NCBI GenBank assembly: GCA_007859745.1
Contig: SMLU01000001.1
Span: forward strand, 2,542,001 to 2,606,000
Reading direction: 5' to 3'
Length of the DNA: 64,000 nucleotides
DNA from: Phycisphaerae bacterium RAS1
GTDB taxonomy: Bacteria > Planctomycetota > Phycisphaerae > UBA1845 > Fen-1342
The notes under the pieces were generated by a model, which saw nothing but the letters and a program-made list of their open reading frames with translations, did not search any database and had not been told where the DNA came from. Positions 1-8,254 of the stretch are shown here, piece after piece; positions within the stretch are counted from its first letter, which is position 1; every line of letters starts with the position of its first letter. A program made the translations under genes and the position numbers.

Positions 1-368
1 CCGGGAACGTAGCATCCGGCCCGTCCCCCGTTGCCCCGGCCGGTGGACCGGCCTCGACGCCCCCAAGCCCGTCCGCAACCATCATCATCGGCGGCCGCGA
101 CAAGCTGCTCCGTGCCCTCGACGCGGCCGACGGAAAAACGCGCTGGGAATTCGCCACCCGCGGCCGAATCGACTCCTCGCCGGTAATCTGCGGCGGCCGC
201 GTCTACGTCGGCTCCAACGACGGCAATCTGTACATCGTCGACGTGGCGACCGGCAAGGAACTCGGCCGTTTCGAAGCCGGCGGCGCGATCACCGCCTCCC
301 CCGCCATCGCCGCCGGCCGCGTCGTGATCGGCACCGCGGATGGAGTGCTCTACTGCCTGGGTGGATGA
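1..368 (+). CDS. PQQ-like beta-propeller repeat protein, C-terminal end (partial)
   Basis: The open frame enters from the left edge and stops with TGA at 366-368. After a Pro/Ala/Ser-rich linker the visible about 90 residues contain repeated propeller blades, for example ALDAADGKTRWEF, then SSPVICGGRVYVGSNDGNLY, then IVDVATGKELGRF, then TASPAIAAGRVVIGTADGVL. This LD-x-xTGKxxW plus SSPxxxxGxVYxGxxDGxLY pattern is that of PQQ-binding-like (PF13360/PF13570) outer-membrane or periplasmic beta-propellers. Such proteins often act as scaffolds or as sensor domains of protein kinases. The N-terminal part, and therefore the overall function, lies outside the window. Confidence 0.8.
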   Translation, partial: GNVASGPSPVAPAGGPASTPPSPSATIIIGGRDKLLRALDAADGKTRWEFATRGRIDSSPVICGGRVYVGSNDGNLYIVDVATGKELGRFEAGGAITASPAIAAGRVVIGTADGVLYCLGG

Positions 369-422
369 CGCTGCCTGCCCGACTGGCGTGTGGGGTGCCT
401 AAGTGGAGTCCATCCAAGTTGT

Positions 423-428
423 TATAAT
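423..428 (+). promoter_or_regulatory. Possible -10 box (TATAAT) before the DUF433/DUF5615 module
   Basis: A perfect TATAAT lies in a locally AT-richer stretch 38 bases before the ATG of the DUF433 gene. No convincing -35 box is seen 17 bases upstream, so this is a tentative sigma-70-type promoter. Exact TATAAT is uncommon in such GC-rich DNA, which is the main argument for it. Confidence 0.35.
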
Positions 429-465
429 CTAGCAGGCGTTATGACTCCGAGCTGAGGGTCGTCTG

Positions 466-699
466 ATGGAAAACTCCCGTATCACATTCGATCCAGCTCG
501 CATGCGCGGACAGGCGTGCATTCGCAACCTGCGTATCCCCGTCGCGACCGTCGTGCGCTGCGTCGCGAGCCGCATGACCATGCCCGAAATCCTGGCGGCC
601 TATCCCGAACTCGAGGAAGCCGACATAGATGCCGCCCTGCAGTACGCGGCGACACTGACCGAAGACCGCGTTATTCCACTCGTGCAGACGCCATCGTGA
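466..699 (+). CDS. DUF433 family antitoxin-like protein
   Basis: This 77-residue protein shows the DUF433 pattern throughout: ITFDPARMRGQACIRNLRIPV near the N terminus, then the MTMPEILAAYPEL helix, then EADIDAALQYAA. DUF433 proteins carry a small winged-helix-like fold and are usually the antitoxin half of a pair with a DUF5615 PIN-like protein. That is what follows here, its GTG start overlapping this gene's TGA (GTGA at 696-699), so the two are translationally coupled. A GAGGG ribosome-binding site lies before the ATG. Family assignment is firm; the antitoxin role is inferred from context. Confidence 0.85.
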   Translation: MENSRITFDPARMRGQACIRNLRIPVATVVRCVASRMTMPEILAAYPELEEADIDAALQYAATLTEDRVIPLVQTPS

Positions 700-1082
700 T
701 TCGGCTACTGCTCGACGCTTCCCTATCCCATCTCATTGCCACACCGCTGACGTCGGCCGGATACGACGTAGTCCACATCGGTCAGCTTGGAATGTTGACG
801 GCCGATGACCGAAGCATCATGCAGCGTGCGGCGGCTGACGGACGCGTCGTTCTCGCACAAGAGACGGACTTTGGAACGCTGCTGGCCCAGCAGCGCGCCT
901 TGAGGCCGTCTGTGGTCCTGCTTCGCGTACGGAACGGACGCCCGGCGCATCAAGCGCGTTTGCTCCTCGAAGCGCTCCCGCAGATCAGCAGCGATCTGGA
1001 GCGGGGCGCGATCGCGGTGGTCACGGACGCCGCAATTCGGGTTAGACAACTGCCGGTCGAGCGAGGATCCGCCGAGCCGTAG
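696..1082 (+). CDS. DUF5615 PIN-like toxin-type protein
   Basis: The start chosen is the GTG at 696, which overlaps the stop of the preceding DUF433 gene and gives a 128-residue protein beginning VIRLLLDASLSHLIATPL. The N-terminal LLLDASLS and the central ETDFG correspond to the acidic positions of DUF5615 (Mut7-C/PIN-like) proteins, thought to be nucleases. The AGYDVVHIGQLGM stretch is also typical. One acidic position is conservatively changed (E instead of D in the xxDFG motif). A longer in-frame reading upstream exists but only overlaps the DUF433 gene. Together the two genes form a small toxin-antitoxin-like module. No experimental role is known for this pair. Confidence 0.8.
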   Translation: MIRLLLDASLSHLIATPLTSAGYDVVHIGQLGMLTADDRSIMQRAAADGRVVLAQETDFGTLLAQQRALRPSVVLLRVRNGRPAHQARLLLEALPQISSDLERGAIAVVTDAAIRVRQLPVERGSAEP

Positions 1083-1218
1083 AACGCAGACCAGACCGGC
1101 GTTCATGAGATTACCGCCGTCTTGGGCGATCGCTCAACCGGGAGCAATCAGCCGCACCAGCGCCAGTTTCGCGAACCAAATCACCCCGCCGCGCGTCTAA
1201 TCTCCGAACGAGGACGCG

Positions 1219-1815
1219 ATGACTCGCCCGACCGCAAGCGATGAAGAGCTTCTGGCTTCGTTTCGCAACGGGCAGCGCAGTGCGCTCGACGCGCTCGCGC
1301 GCCGCTACGAGCCGCCCATGCTGGGCCTGGCCCGCGGCCTCCTGAGCGGCCGGACCGACCTTGCCTGCGACGCCGTGCAGGAAACCTGGCTGCGCGTCAT
1401 CCGCTTCCGTGACACGTTCAACGGACGCAGCAGCGTGAAAACCTGGGTCTATCGCATCCTGATCAACCAATGCCACAGCCTGCGGCGGATGACCGGGCCG
1501 GAAGCGTGCGGCGCCGCGACGATGTGGCGAGACGATGAACCTTCCCAAGCCGCGAAGGCCGCCGCACGCGGACCCGCAGCTCCCGCCGAGCCGCATGCCG
1601 CCGCAGAGCGCGCCGAGACGCGCGCCGGCTTGCGCGACGCGCTGGAGCGGCTGCCGTCGGACCGCCGCGGCGTGCTGCTGCTGTGCTACCACGAAGGCCT
1701 GACGCACGAAGCCGTGGCCGAGATCCTCCATATTCCGCTGGGAACTCTGAAATCCCGACTGCACGCCGCCCTCGAAGAGTTGCGCGGCCTGCTCTGTTCG
1801 GAGGACCGAACATGA
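1219..1815 (+). CDS. ECF-type RNA polymerase sigma factor (sigma-70 family)
   Basis: This 198-residue protein has sigma region 2 at about residues 25-95 (DAVQETWLRVIRF, then VKTWVYRILINQCHSLRR) and region 4 at about 135-190 (LPSDRRGVLLLCYHEGLTH, then a helix-turn-helix IPLGTLKSRLHAALEEL). They are joined by an Ala/Pro-rich linker. There is no region 1 or 3, as expected for an ECF factor. The stop codon overlaps the ATG of the DUF4349 membrane protein that follows (ATGA at 1812-1815), so the two are coupled. That arrangement is typical of a sigma factor with a membrane regulator. Confidence 0.92.
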   Translation: MTRPTASDEELLASFRNGQRSALDALARRYEPPMLGLARGLLSGRTDLACDAVQETWLRVIRFRDTFNGRSSVKTWVYRILINQCHSLRRMTGPEACGAATMWRDDEPSQAAKAAARGPAAPAEPHAAAERAETRAGLRDALERLPSDRRGVLLLCYHEGLTHEAVAEILHIPLGTLKSRLHAALEELRGLLCSEDRT

Positions 1816-2969
1816 CTCCGACGCCGCCGGATGAACTCGAGCGCGGCTTGCGCGAATTGACGGCCTGGGTAGAACCGGCGCCTCAGCTCTGGAAGGCAGC
1901 GCTGCGCGCCGCGGACGCGACGCGCGCTCGCTCCGGCAGAATCTGGACGCTGAGGCCCTCCCGTCGTCAGTTCGACGTCGCGCTCGTCGGCGTGGTCGCG
2001 CTCTTGTTTGTCGCCGTGCTCACGTCGCTTCTGACGCCTTCCCTGAGTCGAGCGCGCGAATTCGCGAGCCCCAAGCGGCATCCCGTCGCTACTGAAAACC
2101 TCGGCCTCGCTCAGGAAATGGTTGCACGGCGTCCGTTCATCTCTCCGAGTACCGGCAATGCCGAAGACGCGCGGCGGAACGCTCCCGCCCGCCTCGGAGA
2201 TCGCTGGTTTGCGTCCGCCGACGGCCTTGCGGCAGCGGAACGCTCCGTGGCGAAATCCGACCAGTCGCCCTCGGAAGGCGACAACCGCCAGGTGATCCGC
2301 AAAGCCACCATCGAGCTCGCCGCCGCCGATGTCCGCGCCGCGTATCTCAAAGCCGCGCTGCTCATCAGCGAAGCCCAGGGCGAGTACGTTCAGGACCTCG
2401 CGCTGACCGGCACGGGCCGGCAGACGCAGGCGAATCTCACGCTGCGCGTCGCGGCCGCCCGGCTGCCGCAGGTGCTCGACGCGCTGCGCGGCCTCGGAAC
2501 CGTCCGCGCCGAACAGGCCTCCGGCGAAGACGTGACCGACCAGGTGATCGACCTCGACGCCCGGCTGCGCAACGACCAGCGCGTCGAAACCGAGCTCCTC
2601 AAGCTGCTCGAATCGCGAAAGGACGCCCCGCTCAAGGAAATCCTCGAACTCCGCGACAAGCTCGCCGACGTCCGCCGAACCATCGAACAGCTCACGGCAC
2701 AGCGCGAGCGCATCGGCCGTCTGGTCGCCCTGGCCACCGTCCTGGTGCTGATCCGGGCGGAGGATGCACCTGCGACTGCCCAGCCTGGAATCGGCGCATA
2801 CTTCCTGAGTGCAATCGCCAAGGCCTGGATCGCCGCCCTGCGCGTTCTGGCCGATACGGTCGCCTATTTGCTCACGCTCGCCGTCGGCGGAGCGATCTGG
2901 TGGGCGCTGCTCGCGACGCTGCTCGTCGTGCTTGTTCGGCGGTTGCGAGCGAGTCGCGGCGGCGCCTGA
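1812..2969 (+). CDS. DUF4349 domain membrane protein, possible anti-sigma partner
   Basis: The start is the ATG at 1812 in the ATGA overlap with the sigma factor gene, giving 385 residues. A cytoplasmic N terminus of about 55 residues is followed by a membrane helix (VALVGVVALLFVAVLTSLL) and a long extracytoplasmic part. The DUF4349 core runs from about residue 155 (RQVIRKATIELAAADV) through a coiled coil (ILELRDKLADVRRTIEQL), then a second membrane helix near the C terminus ends in a basic tail. DUF4349 proteins are of unknown function. Coupling to an ECF sigma gene and the short N-terminal cytosolic segment suggest that it may hold or release the sigma factor, but no anti-sigma zinc motif is visible. 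Confidence 0.8.
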   Translation: MTPTPPDELERGLRELTAWVEPAPQLWKAALRAADATRARSGRIWTLRPSRRQFDVALVGVVALLFVAVLTSLLTPSLSRAREFASPKRHPVATENLGLAQEMVARRPFISPSTGNAEDARRNAPARLGDRWFASADGLAAAERSVAKSDQSPSEGDNRQVIRKATIELAAADVRAAYLKAALLISEAQGEYVQDLALTGTGRQTQANLTLRVAAARLPQVLDALRGLGTVRAEQASGEDVTDQVIDLDARLRNDQRVETELLKLLESRKDAPLKEILELRDKLADVRRTIEQLTAQRERIGRLVALATVLVLIRAEDAPATAQPGIGAYFLSAIAKAWIAALRVLADTVAYLLTLAVGGAIWWALLATLLVVLVRRLRASRGGA

Positions 2970-3105
2970 CGACGACGCTTCGAATGTCGGGCATTACCCG
3001 CCATTTCACCAGGTGCCGGTCCGCGCCAATCCTTCACCCGGCGCCAATCCGCCCGGTACAATTCGACCGCCAAGCTGAGACGCGAGACTCGCACGAGGCG
3101 CGGCG

Positions 3106-4974
3106 GTGAACAATCCGGCGAACTCCGTCATCGCACCCTTCCGCCTTCCGCCGGCGGCTCTGTCCGGCATGCCGCGATTTCTCGCGCGCGGGTTGCGGTC
3201 TGTCTGCGAGAAGCTGCTCGCCTTCGATCCCCTGAATGCCGCCTACGCACGCGCCATCGCTCCGCAATCAGCGGCGCCGTTCTGTGAGCGCGGGCTGCGG
3301 GCGCTGGGCGTCTCGATCGACGTCTCGGCCCGCGACATCGCCGGCGTCCCCGCCAGCGGTTCGCTGATCGTCGTCGCCAACCATCCCTTCGGCGGCCTTG
3401 ACGGGATGATCCTCACCGCCCTGCTGCAGCGCGTCCGCCCGGACGTGCGGCTGCTGGCCAACTACCTGCTGGCCGGCATCCCCGACATGCACGAGACGTG
3501 CTTCTTCGTCGACCCATTCGGCGGCCCGGACGCTGCCCGCCGCAACTTGAGCGCCATGAAATCCGCGCTGCGCTGGGTGAAGGGCGGAGGTGTGCTCGGC
3601 GTCTTCCCCGCCGGTGAAGTCTCGCACCTGCGCCTGTCGCACCGCTGCATCACCGATCCGCCCTGGAGCGACTCGGTCGCCCGCTTGGCGCAGGCCGCCG
3701 CCGCCCCCGTGCTGCCGGTCCACTTCAGCGGCGGCAACAGCCGGCTCTTTCAGGTGCTTGGCCTGATTCACCCGCGGCTTCGGACGGCGATGCTGCCGCG
3801 CGAGCTGCTGAACAAGAGCGGCAAGGCCATCCAGGTGCGCATCGGCTCGCTCATTCCCGCCGCACGACTCACGCGAGTCGCCGCGGCGGCCGGCGCGATG
3901 GACCCCGTCATCCGCGACGGCGCGACGCGCGTGACTGAATATCTACGGCTGCGAACGTACATCCTTGCCGGACGCAGCGACGGCAGGGTCAACGCGAGCC
4001 CGGCCGCGCCGCCGCGCACCGCACTCGCTGCTCCGCCCGTGGTTGAACCGTTGCCGCCCGGCGACGTCGCCGCGGAGGTCGCGGCGCTGCCGGCGTCGCA
4101 CTGCTTGGCGCAAACCGGGTCGCTCTCGGTGCATTTCGGCGCCGCGGCCCAGCTCCCGCGCGTCCTGCGCGAAATCGGCCGATTGCGCGAGACAACATTC
4201 CGCCTCGCGGGCGAGGGCACGGGCCGTGAAATCGACCTGGACCGCTTCGACCAGCACTACCGGCATCTGTTCGTTTGGGACGCGGCAACTCGGCGCATCG
4301 TCGGCGCGTACCGCCTCGGCCAGACCGACGAGATACTCCCACGCTTCGGACCGAGTGGGCTCTACACCACCACGCTCTTCACTTTCCACCCGCGTCTCTT
4401 GTCGCAGCTTACCCCCGCGCTAGAGCTGGGCCGCTCGTTCGTCGTGCCCGAGTTCCAGCGCGATTTTGCGCCGCTCATGCTCCTGTGGCGCGGGATTGGC
4501 CGATTCGTCGTGATGCATCCCCGCTACCGCCTCCTCTTCGGCGCCGTCAGCATCAGCGACGAGTATCAGTCCATGACCCGCAACCTTCTCCTGGAGTTTC
4601 TGAGGGAGCATCGCCTCGAGCGCAGTCTCGCCCCGCTTATCCGTGCCAAGCACCCGCCGCGCCCGCAGCGCTTCCGCCACGCCGACGCCGGCGCCGCGTC
4701 ATTCGTCGCCGACGTGAAGGACGTTGAAGAGCTGGTGAGCGAGATCGAAGCCGAGCGCCGCGGCGTACCGGTGCTGCTGAGGCAGTATCTAAAGCTCAAT
4801 GCGCGGCTGCTCGGATTCAATATTGACCCGGACTTTGGGGATGTGCTCGACGGGTTGATTCTCATTGACCTGGCGACGGTCGATCGCCCGATCCTGACCC
4901 GTTACCTGGGGAAAGAGGGTTCCGCCGAGTTCCTGGCGTTTCACGCAGCGCGGACGTTACGCCCGGCGCCGTAG
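3106..4974 (+). CDS. Fused lysophospholipid acyltransferase / GNAT N-acyltransferase (OlsF-like)
   Basis: This 622-residue protein starts at GTG 3106 with GAGG eight bases upstream. Residues about 60-290 are a PlsC-type acyltransferase with the variant motif NHPFGGLDG (H93, D99) and a downstream FPAGEVSHL block. After a Pro/Ala linker, residues about 340-500 form an OlsB/putative-hemolysin type N-acyltransferase (LDRFDQHYRHLFVWD, then RIVGAYRLG, then ELGRSFVVPEFQ). The same fused order occurs in OlsF, which makes ornithine lipid in two acylation steps, the C-terminal part adding the amide-linked chain and the N-terminal part the ester-linked one. The substrate amino acid here (ornithine, glycine or another) cannot be read from sequence. 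The gene overlaps the convergent PEP-CTERM gene by 18 bases. Confidence 0.82.
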   Translation: MNNPANSVIAPFRLPPAALSGMPRFLARGLRSVCEKLLAFDPLNAAYARAIAPQSAAPFCERGLRALGVSIDVSARDIAGVPASGSLIVVANHPFGGLDGMILTALLQRVRPDVRLLANYLLAGIPDMHETCFFVDPFGGPDAARRNLSAMKSALRWVKGGGVLGVFPAGEVSHLRLSHRCITDPPWSDSVARLAQAAAAPVLPVHFSGGNSRLFQVLGLIHPRLRTAMLPRELLNKSGKAIQVRIGSLIPAARLTRVAAAAGAMDPVIRDGATRVTEYLRLRTYILAGRSDGRVNASPAAPPRTALAAPPVVEPLPPGDVAAEVAALPASHCLAQTGSLSVHFGAAAQLPRVLREIGRLRETTFRLAGEGTGREIDLDRFDQHYRHLFVWDAATRRIVGAYRLGQTDEILPRFGPSGLYTTTLFTFHPRLLSQLTPALELGRSFVVPEFQRDFAPLMLLWRGIGRFVVMHPRYRLLFGAVSISDEYQSMTRNLLLEFLREHRLERSLAPLIRAKHPPRPQRFRHADAGAASFVADVKDVEELVSEIEAERRGVPVLLRQYLKLNARLLGFNIDPDFGDVLDGLILIDLATVDRPILTRYLGKEGSAEFLAFHAARTLRPAP

Positions 4975-5787
4975 CAGCGCGAGGCCCATCATTGCCAGCG
5001 GCCAAAGCGCCGTCGGCTCCGGCACCAGTGAGAGCGTCGTGCGCATCCCGCCCACCGCCATCGGCGTGTTGAACGCCCACTGCGTGTCGTTGAATCCCCG
5101 GCCGCCGTCCTGATAGGCGAGCGTCGCGCTCTCGCCCCCGTTGCCAGGGGAGTCGATGTCGTCGTAGAGAAACTGGATCAGCAGGTCCGTCGCCGCGCGC
5201 GCATCAAATATCTGGATTTGAAACGTAATTCCGTCCCACACCGGCGGCCCATCGCGGGCGCCGTCGAGCGGGCGATCTTCCCACTGAATGACAATCCGAT
5301 CCTCGAATTCCTCGTACAGCACCCGGCCGCGGACCGTGTCGCCAATGTCATCCCAGTACGGAAACAGCCCCTGGCCTCCGCCGAACGCGTTCATCGACGG
5401 TATTTCTTCGTTCTCCGCCGGAAGCAGGTCGCTCGGTGGCGTGCCGAATGCGACGCCGCCGTTGTTGGCCACCGCCAGCCGGCCCGCCGGAAACACCTCG
5501 TTCCCGATCGCCGTGTTGATCACCGCCGAGTCGTTGTCGCCCAGCAAGAGGTCCGTGGCGCCAGCCGACATCGCCAGATCGATGAACTGCCCCGGAATGG
5601 TGTCGACAAACCCAAGCAACGGCGGCGGCGCGCCGCCAATCGGAAAATCATCACGCCCCCCTCCACCCAGCGACGGCGGAGGACTCCCTCCAAGTCCCGG
5701 CGGCGGCAGCACCGGCGGATTTGAGCCCGCCGCGGCGCGCGTGCATAGCACAATCATCGCGGCCCACGCCGCGAGAGCCTTTCTCAT
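4957..5787 (-). CDS. PEP-CTERM sorting-signal exported protein
   Basis: The start is set at the ATG at 5787, which has GGAG a few bases upstream and opens a clear signal peptide (MRKALAAWAAMIVLCTRAAAG). A Pro/Gly linker follows, then a globular part of about 190 residues, including FPYWDDIGD and RIVIQWEDRPL, that resembles the beta-rich choice-of-anchor/nidogen-like proteins often bearing this tail. The C terminus is a PEP-CTERM signal: VPEP, a hydrophobic helix (WPLAMMGLALL), then RRR. Such proteins are exported and processed by an exosortase, which is not in this window. No enzymatic motif is seen. Confidence 0.85.
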   Translation of the reverse strand: MRKALAAWAAMIVLCTRAAAGSNPPVLPPPGLGGSPPPSLGGGGRDDFPIGGAPPPLLGFVDTIPGQFIDLAMSAGATDLLLGDNDSAVINTAIGNEVFPAGRLAVANNGGVAFGTPPSDLLPAENEEIPSMNAFGGGQGLFPYWDDIGDTVRGRVLYEEFEDRIVIQWEDRPLDGARDGPPVWDGITFQIQIFDARAATDLLIQFLYDDIDSPGNGGESATLAYQDGGRGFNDTQWAFNTPMAVGGMRTTLSLVPEPTALWPLAMMGLALLRRRA

Positions 5788-5912
5788 CGCTCCATCCGCC
5801 TCCGTGGAACTACGATTCGAGCCCGACTGCATGCCGAAACTAAACACTGAGCGTATCAGCCGGAACGGTCCGGAGCAAGGAATTTCCGAAATGGGCAAAC
5901 CGGGCGAAATGG

Positions 5913-5935
5913 GGGACCGGCCTCTGGCCGGTCCC
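5913..5935. terminator. Perfect hairpin downstream of the permease gene
   Basis: The arms GGGACCGGCC and GGCCGGTCCC enclose a TCT loop, a perfect 10-bp stem starting 22 bases past the stop codon of the minus-strand permease gene. There is no T-run on either side, so it is either a factor-assisted terminator/RNA stabiliser or a member of a palindromic repeat family. Confidence 0.5.
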
Positions 5936-5957
5936 TATCGCAGCCAGACCGGCGTCC

Positions 5958-7685
5958 CTACGGCCGCAAGTCGCGTCGGACACCGCGCCCGCCGATGAAA
6001 AACAGCAACAGGCCGATAACCGTCCCACCCAGCGCCAGCCACGGCGCCGCCCCGGCTGACCGCCAATCCGTGGCCAGCCGCTCAAGCAGAACCAGCGGCA
6101 TCGCATCGTGCGGCAGCGTCAGCATGCCCCACGCCGCCGCCAGGAACGCCATCGCCGACACCAGCAACACCGGAGGCAACATCTTGTCGCGGGCCGCATT
6201 CAGCCGGCTGCGCGTGAACCCATAGCCGGCGTAAACACCGAGGCCGATCATCAGCCACGCCGCAAAGCGCCACCACGACGCCGGCGGCAGATACACAATC
6301 AGCCCGACGCAGGACGCCGCCCCCAGCAACGGAATCAGCCAGGCCCCCAGCGGCACGCGGAACGGCCGCACACGATCCGGATCGCGCAAGCGCAGAATCG
6401 GAATCCCGAGGCACACAAGCACAAAAGCGAACAGCGTTCCGATGTTCGTCAAATCCACCATCTCGTCTATCCGCGCGAACGCCGCAAACGCCGCCACCAG
6501 CACGCCCGTGATAAGAGTCGTGACGTGCGGCGTACGAAAACGCGCGTGCACCCGCGCAAACAGCGGCGGGAGCATGCCGTCGCGGGCCATGGAGAAGAAG
6601 ATCCGCGGCTGGCCAAGCTGAAACACAAGCAGCACCGCCGTCATCGCTACGACCGATCCCAGCGCCACCAGCGTCCGCACCCACGTCAACTGCGGGGCCA
6701 CGTGATCCAGCGCCATCGTCAGCGGCTCGGCCTGCTCGTTTCCCATCCGCTTGATCAGTTCCTCGTACGGAATCAGCCCGGTGAACACCGCGGCGACCAG
6801 GATGTACAGAACCGTGCAGATGCCCAGCGATGCAAAGATGCCGATCGGCATGTCGCGCGCCGGCCGCCGCGTCTCCTCCGCCACGGTCGAGACTGCGTCG
6901 AACCCGATGTACGCAAAGAAGATCACCGCCGCGGCGCTCAGCGTTCCCTTCCATCCGTTCGGCTGAAACGGCTGCCAGTTCTCCGCCATCTTCGCCGGGC
7001 TGACGATGCTGCACGCCGCCGCCACGAAGAACAGCAGGATGAGAATCTTGAAGATCACCATCACGGCGTTGAAGCTCGCCGACTCGCGCACGCCGATCAC
7101 CAGCACTCCGGTAATCGCCAGCACGATCGCCGCCGCCAGCGCGTTGAAGATGATCGGCACCCCGTAAATGTGCGGCGCCGCGTCCCTGATCGTCGCCACG
7201 CCCGCCCCGCTGCGAAAATCGGTCGTCAGCCATTCCGGCAGGTGCACGCCGACGCTTCCGAGCAGCGTGTTGAAGTACCCGGCCCAACTGATGGCCACCG
7301 CCACGTTGCCGACGGCGTATTCGATGATCAGGTCCCAGCCGATGATCCACGCAATCAGCTCGCCAAACGTCGCGTAGGCGTACGTGTACGCCGAACCGGA
7401 AATCGGCACGGTTGACGCGAATTCGGCGTAGCACAGCGCCGTCAGCCCGCAGGCCACGGCCGTGATGACAAACGACAGCATCAGCGACGGCCCGGCCCCC
7501 GGCCGGGCGGAATCGCCGGCCGTGGCCGTGCCGATGGTCGAGAAAATCCCCGCGCCGATGATCGCCCCGACGCCCAGCAGCGTGACATCCCACGCCCCCA
7601 GGCTGCGGCGCAGCGCGTGACCGCCCTCCTCCGGCGCTGCCAGAATCTGGTCGACGCTCTTGCTGCGAAACAAGGCTGCAAGCAT
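5958..7685 (-). CDS. APC-family amino acid permease (cationic amino acid transporter type)
   Basis: The protein is taken from the ATG at 7685 (MLAALFRSKSVDQIL), 575 residues. It is a typical APC transporter with about 12-14 membrane helices. The first helix has the substrate-binding GVGAIIGAGIF motif, and later come CYAEFASTVPISGSAYTYAY, FFAYIGFDAVSTVAEE and QPRIFFSMARDGMLP. These motifs and the length match the CAT/YfnA subgroup. Substrate specificity is not determinable from sequence. An 11-residue longer version starting at 7718 is possible. The neighbouring genes do not point to a pathway. Confidence 0.92.
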   Translation of the reverse strand: MLAALFRSKSVDQILAAPEEGGHALRRSLGAWDVTLLGVGAIIGAGIFSTIGTATAGDSARPGAGPSLMLSFVITAVACGLTALCYAEFASTVPISGSAYTYAYATFGELIAWIIGWDLIIEYAVGNVAVAISWAGYFNTLLGSVGVHLPEWLTTDFRSGAGVATIRDAAPHIYGVPIIFNALAAAIVLAITGVLVIGVRESASFNAVMVIFKILILLFFVAAACSIVSPAKMAENWQPFQPNGWKGTLSAAAVIFFAYIGFDAVSTVAEETRRPARDMPIGIFASLGICTVLYILVAAVFTGLIPYEELIKRMGNEQAEPLTMALDHVAPQLTWVRTLVALGSVVAMTAVLLVFQLGQPRIFFSMARDGMLPPLFARVHARFRTPHVTTLITGVLVAAFAAFARIDEMVDLTNIGTLFAFVLVCLGIPILRLRDPDRVRPFRVPLGAWLIPLLGAASCVGLIVYLPPASWWRFAAWLMIGLGVYAGYGFTRSRLNAARDKMLPPVLLVSAMAFLAAAWGMLTLPHDAMPLVLLERLATDWRSAGAAPWLALGGTVIGLLLFFIGGRGVRRDLRP

Positions 7686-7819
7686 GACGTGGTTTCGCTG
7701 GCTGGACTTGGGCCGCAAGTACGGGCGCCTGCCCGCATCCGCCGCGCCGGAATTGATCGCGAACGATACGCCCCGCGGCAGCGCGTCACAAGCCGATCGC
7801 GAGGCGAATCCTGGTGGTT

Positions 7820-8254
7820 CTAGCGGGGAGCATCGGCGTCCCGCCGGTGCGTGCTACGATTTCGCTGCTGCCAACGTCGCACGCTAACGACTTCCTCTGT
7901 GACTTTCAGCGCCGCTGCGTACTCTTCCTCCGTCACCGCCGCCATGCCCGGATAGCGCGTTCGTACCGCGTAGGCCGTCAACTCGATCGCCGCATCAAGC
8001 GCCGCCGGGACGTGCACGCCGGCCCGTTCGTGAAGCGCCAGCAATTCGGAGATCGAGTGCGTCTTGGGGTAGCCCCGTGTTCGCGCAACGAGCAGTCCTT
8101 TCAGTGCCTTCTCGGCCGCCTGCTGCAAATCAAAACACAAGTCCTCTAGCAGAACGCCCGCGACACCATGCCCCACCTTGGCGCGAATGAGATTGCTGTG
8201 CGCCCGCGCCAACCACGCCTACGGATCAAGTTCGGCGTCTTCAGCCGCGCTCAT
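7820..8254 (-). pseudogene. HEPN-domain (HepT-like) toxin gene with an in-frame amber codon
   Basis: The natural start appears to be the ATG at 8254, which lies inside the last codons of the nucleotidyltransferase gene (14-base overlap, the usual MNT/HEPN arrangement). The frame reads MSAAEDAELDP, then TAG (8221-8219), then AWLARAHSNLIRAKVG. AWLxRAxSNL is the expected HEPN start, so codon 12 looks like a nonsense mutation of a sense codon. Downstream the frame is intact, with the R-x(5)-H motif RGYPKTH of HEPN RNases. Re-initiation at the TTG at 8212 could still yield about 130 residues. The last about ten residues and the stop are encoded by a dispersed repeat (7825-7850). A sequencing error or stop readthrough would restore the gene. 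Confidence 0.65.
7825..7850. repeat. Half copy of the 26-bp GGGGAGCATCGGCG palindrome family
   Basis: These 26 bases (GGGGAGCATCGGCG followed by TCCCGCCGGTGC) match one arm of the 52-bp palindrome at 30073-30124. It sits at the very end of the HEPN gene and encodes its C-terminal tail THRRDADAPR. Confidence 0.75.

Noticed and set aside
5913-5935. The GGGACCGGCC hairpin as a classical rho-independent terminator
   Set aside because: The stem is perfect but there is no T-run after it on either strand, so only a hairpin is claimed.
6108-7415. A 435-codon plus-strand frame opposite the amino-acid permease
   Set aside because: It is His/Arg/Gln-rich, with no domain, exactly overlying the permease.
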